Shown: positions 24,757-27,767 of the stretch, in pieces
How the letters are laid out: each line of letters opens with the position of its first letter
Position numbering within the stretch: position 1 is the stretch's first letter
Assembly (NCBI GenBank): GCA_016840945.1
Contig: JAEORJ010000157.1
Span: forward strand, 1-27,767
Length of the DNA stretch: 27,767 nucleotides
Direction: 5' to 3'
Source of the DNA: Candidatus Gerdarchaeota archaeon
GTDB taxonomy: Archaea; Asgardarchaeota; Heimdallarchaeia; JABLTI01
Notes under the pieces: generated by a model
Seen by the model: the letters and a program-made list of their open reading frames with translations, nothing else
Database searches by the model: none
Told to the model about the DNA's origin: nothing
Made by a program: the position numbers and the translations under genes

Positions 24757-24762
24757 GGTGAT
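24757..24762 (+). promoter_or_regulatory. Shine-Dalgarno site of the DRG-like gene
   Basis: GGTGAT, complementary to the 3' end of 16S rRNA, lies six nt before ATG 24769. It decides between this ATG and an in-frame GTG at 24739. Confidence 0.65.
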
Positions 24763-24768
24763 GAATAT

Positions 24769-25770
24769 ATGAATAAGATTACAAAAATAAGATGGTTTAG
24801 ATATAAAATAATAACAAAATTGGAATTGTTAGAAGGCGAAGAGCTCGCAGAAGCTATTGATGAATTGATAGAAGAGATACAAATCAAAAAACTTGATAAA
24901 ATTGGTGAATTTAACCAAATAATAATTGAACTCCTGGATCGAAAAGCAGAAGCGTTAGCTAAACCTAAACAAAAAACCAGACAATATGATCCATTCGATG
25001 TCCCAAAATCGGGAGTAGGACGAATAGCTCTCTTTGGTTTATCAAATGTTGGTAAGAGTACTTTGATGAATGTTATAACTAATACTGAGGTAACAATTGG
25101 GAATTATCTTCATACTACAAGAGTTGGGCAAGCAGGTTCATGTAGATATGAGAATGTTAATTTTCAGATAGTAGATTTACCAGGATTCCTTGATTTCAAA
25201 GATGATTGGGACATCAATAAACAAATTGTACGTGTCGCTCGATCAAGTGATGCTATTATGATGGTCATTGACTTAACAATGGATATAGATCGACAATTGG
25301 ATTTCTTAACGGATCAACTTGTGAAAGCAAAACTACTAGTTGATGGCCTTTCTGGATACAAAATAGCCATTATCGCTACAAAAGGTGATTTGCCTGGCTC
25401 AAAAGAAAATTATCAATTATTACAGCAAAAAACCAATTGGGATATCTTTCCCACAGCTTACAACAATGTAGAATCTCTCGAGAAGCTTAAAGAACAACTA
25501 TTCTATCATTTAGAGCTCATTAGGATTTATACTAAACCACCAGGTGAAAAACCCAACTTTAAAGAGCCTTTTGTCATTGCAAATGGGGCTACTGTAGCAG
25601 ATGTCGCTGAAAAGATACATTCAAGTTTTCTTCAAAGATTCCGCTATGCTAAAGTTTGGGGAACATCTTGTGAGTTTGAAGGACAACAAGTAGGTTTAAC
25701 ACATGAGCTTCACGATAAGGATGTTATTGAATTAGTCTTACAAAGGCAGCAGCCAATAGCTGCCCAATAG
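24769..25770 (+). CDS. DRG/OBG-type GTPase with TGS domain
   Basis: Cytosolic GTPase of 333 residues. N-terminal helices (1-75), then the G domain: G1 GLSNVGKST (90-98), HTTRVGQAG at the switch I position, G3 DLPGF (136-140), G4 ATKGD (203-207; T/SKxD variant of NKxD). A C-terminal TGS domain (about 265-326: ANGATVADVAEKIHSSFLQR, RYAKVWG, VGLTHELHDKDVIELV) is typical of DRG/Rbg proteins, which act with ribosomes. It differs from standard DRG: the Gly-rich GKGRG stretch after G3 is replaced by DFKDDWDINKQI, and the inserted S5D2L domain is not evident, so it is probably a divergent paralogue. The ATG with GGTGAT is preferred to GTG 24739. It is transcribed alone, divergent from the permease gene. 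Confidence 0.85.
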   Translation: MNKITKIRWFRYKIITKLELLEGEELAEAIDELIEEIQIKKLDKIGEFNQIIIELLDRKAEALAKPKQKTRQYDPFDVPKSGVGRIALFGLSNVGKSTLMNVITNTEVTIGNYLHTTRVGQAGSCRYENVNFQIVDLPGFLDFKDDWDINKQIVRVARSSDAIMMVIDLTMDIDRQLDFLTDQLVKAKLLVDGLSGYKIAIIATKGDLPGSKENYQLLQQKTNWDIFPTAYNNVESLEKLKEQLFYHLELIRIYTKPPGEKPNFKEPFVIANGATVADVAEKIHSSFLQRFRYAKVWGTSCEFEGQQVGLTHELHDKDVIELVLQRQQPIAAQ

Positions 25771-25775
25771 ACTAA

Positions 25776-25970
25776 TTACCCTATTTTTCAACAAAGAATT
25801 GTAATATCATAAAAGGACAAGATCTAGTAATTGAAATTTCAACTGATGATTCAATGACTTATTTTGAGATAATTGAGATTACTACTACAAATGAATTTGG
25901 AAAATCAAAAATTATAACAGCACTATCAATTGTTATCAAGGCGATTATTCTACCTGCAGTTATAATTTAG
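25776..25970 (+). pseudogene. Remnant of a surface protein gene (Ig/PKD-like end)
   Basis: This stretch has 64 codons open between stops with no start codon before an internal ATG (25854). The translation reads like the last strands of an extracellular beta-sandwich domain (KGQDLVIEISTDDS, then TYFEIIEITTTNEFGKSKII, the common xATNxFGxS pattern) followed by a hydrophobic stretch ending in ILPAVII. No promoter or ribosome site is visible. It most likely is a decayed fragment; a 38-codon gene from 25854 is the alternative. Confidence 0.35.
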
Positions 25971-26024
25971 AGAAAAAAAATTACAATCAAATGCAAAAAA
26001 AGAAACAAATGAAGTAGATAATTT

Positions 26025-27050
26025 CTACTTCATAAAATTAATTTCAATTGGTTCGAATTCGTTCTTACATGCAGGACCAGGGCAAACATCAATAGTCTTA
26101 GATCCTATTGCTGCTATCCAATTCCAACAAGTTCCTTCAGTTCCGTAATCAGTTTTGTAATGATAGTGGAGTTTATTATCACAATCATTCAAAGTGCTAA
26201 TAATGGCTTCTCGATCAATTTTACCTTTCTTTTCACTGAGCCATTTGTCTAAAAACTCTTTTCTAGCTTCAAAGGTCTTGTAAATATTAGTTCCTTTGAT
26301 TCTATCTTTGCTGTTAAAGGGGTGCATTTCAGGAGAGCCAAAAGTTAGTGAGATCATATCGAATCCTGAAGTTGAGTAAATAACATTTGTTTTTTCTTTG
26401 TGGCATTCAACTCGTACAATATTGTCATTTTTATCAATTATAAGATATGATTCGGCCCACACCTTGGGCATAGTTTTAAGAAAATCAACAGCTTGGTCAA
26501 TAGTTTTACAATTGTCAAGGATGTATCTAAAGGCAGCATTAAGGATAACACCGGGTCCCGAATTAGTGAAATTAGCTGATGCTCCAGAAATAGCTAATCC
26601 TGCTTCATTCATCCCACCATATCTAGTGGCTAATGACCAGCTAAAAGTAAATCCAATACTAGCAAGCTTACCTGTAGGGTGAGTATTAAAAATTCTGAGA
26701 CTCTCGGCATCTTCTTCAATCCATTCGTGATTCCTAACAAGAGTAGGTAAACCATAAGCGGTGTGCTGACTAGAAATAGCATAGACAAGACAATTTGGTT
26801 CATTTCTATATGGTGAAAGTTCAAAGGCGACTATTTTATCATAGTCAACTCCCGAGCTTTCAGACATACCTCTTAGTTCATCAAGTAACTCAGGAAAATA
26901 ATCACCAACAACTTTGCCATATTCTTTGGCTTTCTCTAATTTTTCTTGAGAAAATTTAGGCGGGAAACCTTCCGGTATTACTTCAATAAGATATTTTCCA
27001 TTATTGAAGCCAATCTCAAAATAACTTCCAGTGTTGTTAATAACTTTCAT
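26025..27050 (-). CDS. C45/acyl-CoA:6-APA acyltransferase-type Ntn-hydrolase
   Basis: Predicted self-processing N-terminal-nucleophile hydrolase of 341 residues. Cys87 in NEPNCLVYAIS is the expected nucleophile exposed by autocleavage. It is followed by LPTLVRNHEW (101-110), the conserved RNxDW-like motif with Glu for Asp, then RYGGMNEAGLAISGAS (143-158) and a helix AAFRYILDNCKTIDQAVDFL typical of the family. Members cleave or form amide bonds in acyl-amino compounds (penicillin acyltransferase, choloylglycine hydrolase relatives); the substrate here is unknown. No signal peptide is seen, so it probably acts in the cytosol. The ATG start lacks a strong ribosome site. It lies downstream of the DUF917 gene on the same strand with a 106-nt gap. 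Confidence 0.82.
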   Translation of the reverse strand: MKVINNTGSYFEIGFNNGKYLIEVIPEGFPPKFSQEKLEKAKEYGKVVGDYFPELLDELRGMSESSGVDYDKIVAFELSPYRNEPNCLVYAISSQHTAYGLPTLVRNHEWIEEDAESLRIFNTHPTGKLASIGFTFSWSLATRYGGMNEAGLAISGASANFTNSGPGVILNAAFRYILDNCKTIDQAVDFLKTMPKVWAESYLIIDKNDNIVRVECHKEKTNVIYSTSGFDMISLTFGSPEMHPFNSKDRIKGTNIYKTFEARKEFLDKWLSEKKGKIDREAIISTLNDCDNKLHYHYKTDYGTEGTCWNWIAAIGSKTIDVCPGPACKNEFEPIEINFMK

Positions 27051-27156
27051 AATAACACAATCTGAAACTATTAGCGATTAATCTTAAGACCTATCATAGC
27101 TCTGGAATATTATAATTAATGTTATAAGAAGCTGATTTTTATTTAATTACTAACCT

Positions 27157-27767
27157 TTATTTAGCTATTAAAAAATCATTGTAGTCGAAATCAAAACCAA
27201 AATGTCGGGGACCAAAGAGAGCTAATCCTTTAGGGGTATACCAATGTGGGTGGTTTTTCTTGCCAATAACACTAACAGCTCGAAGATGAGAAAAATTGTC
27301 AGCCCAAGGAGATAATCCCTCGCCAGTTTCTGAATCAACAACACAGAGAAGATCAGGGGCAGTAATGAACGGTTTGCCATTAAACCAAGAAATAAGATAT
27401 TCGTTTTTAAACCAAATTTTGAGCTGATTATCATCAATGTCCTTTAAATAAAGTTCACCTAGAACAAAACCACCATGATCGGTGATAGTACAATCAATTA
27501 CTCGACCAGAAAAGAGTAATTTGCCATCTAAAACCTCAAGAATAGTTTCTATTGGATTTTGGTTTTTCTCCCGAGAATGACGAATAGCTGCACCAAGGTT
27601 TTGAGCTAAAGACATTGTATTGGGGATAACAGCCCTACGATAATCGGACCAACGAGCTGGGCAGCGAGCGACACCAACGGAACCACCTGATAAAACAGCT
27701 AATTCACGTGCAAGGCGTTCAGCACGTTGATCAGTAATCGCTTTTTTAAGAATCAATTCATCTCCAA
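27157..27767 (-). CDS. DUF917 (S-Me-THD) family protein, 5' end outside the window
   Basis: The frame is open to the right edge without a start codon of its own, so only the C-terminal 203 or so residues of a protein usually about 360 long are present. Matches to DUF917 (S-methyl-thiohydantoin desulfurase family): PNTMSLAQNLGAAIR, DGKLLFSGRVIDCTITDHGG, LKIWFKNEYLISWFNGKPFI, APDLLCVVDSETGEGL and the terminal YTPKGLALFGPRHFGFDFDY. Relatives are linked to hydantoin or related ring-compound breakdown; I see no hydantoinase in the window, but it may lie further right. The TTG at 27756 is an internal codon, not the start. Confidence 0.85.
   Translation of the reverse strand, partial: GDELILKKAITDQRAERLARELAVLSGGSVGVARCPARWSDYRRAVIPNTMSLAQNLGAAIRHSREKNQNPIETILEVLDGKLLFSGRVIDCTITDHGGFVLGELYLKDIDDNQLKIWFKNEYLISWFNGKPFITAPDLLCVVDSETGEGLSPWADNFSHLRAVSVIGKKNHPHWYTPKGLALFGPRHFGFDFDYNDFLIAK

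Noticed and set aside
26045..26060. GGTTCGAAT resembling a tRNA T-loop
   Set aside because: It lies inside the Ntn-hydrolase gene, and no acceptor, D or anticodon stem can be built around it.

Overview
This 27.8-kb window is A+T-rich chromosomal DNA from an archaeon, most likely a member of the Asgard group. The archaeal assignment rests on MCM, GINS23, Orc1/Cdc6, Hel308, ribosomal protein S8e with an archaeal core, TrmB and TATA-type promoters. The Asgard assignment rests on a Rab/Ras-like small GTPase with a DTGGQE switch II, next to a protein with a gelsolin-like domain, and on a eukaryote-like basic tail on S8e. I cannot fix the lineage within Asgard from this sequence. No rRNA, tRNA, CRISPR array or insertion sequence was found.

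Layout. 0.1-2.4 kb: a TrmB-type regulator converges on a small-GTPase/gelsolin-like pair. 2.6-7.6 kb: an HD phosphohydrolase converges on a histone-deacetylase-family amidohydrolase, followed by adenylosuccinate lyase and a GT-C-type membrane glycosyltransferase. 7.7-15.4 kb: a leftward replication/repair block in the order Orc1/Cdc6, GINS23, MCM, Hel308, then a DegV-family protein with an extra N-terminal domain. 15.4-15.6 kb: a non-coding stretch upstream of cdc6 with two good and one partial Orc1-binding (ORB)-like repeats in one orientation, making it a candidate replication origin. 15.6-17.4 kb: two small unknown genes divergent from each other, then S8e. 17.4-19.9 kb: a 2-hydroxyacid dehydrogenase-family protein and an MFS transporter. 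19.9-24.4 kb: a fused tandem ABC ATPase with an AbrB-like insert and its large MacB/FtsX-type permease. 24.4-24.8 kb: the longest non-coding gap, holding a G+C-richer foldable element. 24.8-27.8 kb: a divergent DRG-type GTPase with a TGS domain, a remnant of a surface-protein gene, an Ntn-hydrolase of the acyltransferase/C45 type, and a DUF917 (S-Me-THD) gene cut by the window edge.

How it fits together. The strongest functional unit is the replication island: initiator, helicase, helicase cofactor and a fork-associated helicase lie together, transcribed away from the candidate origin. The ABC ATPase and permease are a tight two-gene operon (7-nt gap). Two convergent junctions (HD/HDAC and MFS/ABC) hold inverted repeats that look like hairpin terminators. 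Several genes start at TTG, and GGTGAT-like Shine-Dalgarno sequences recur (GINS23, DRG).
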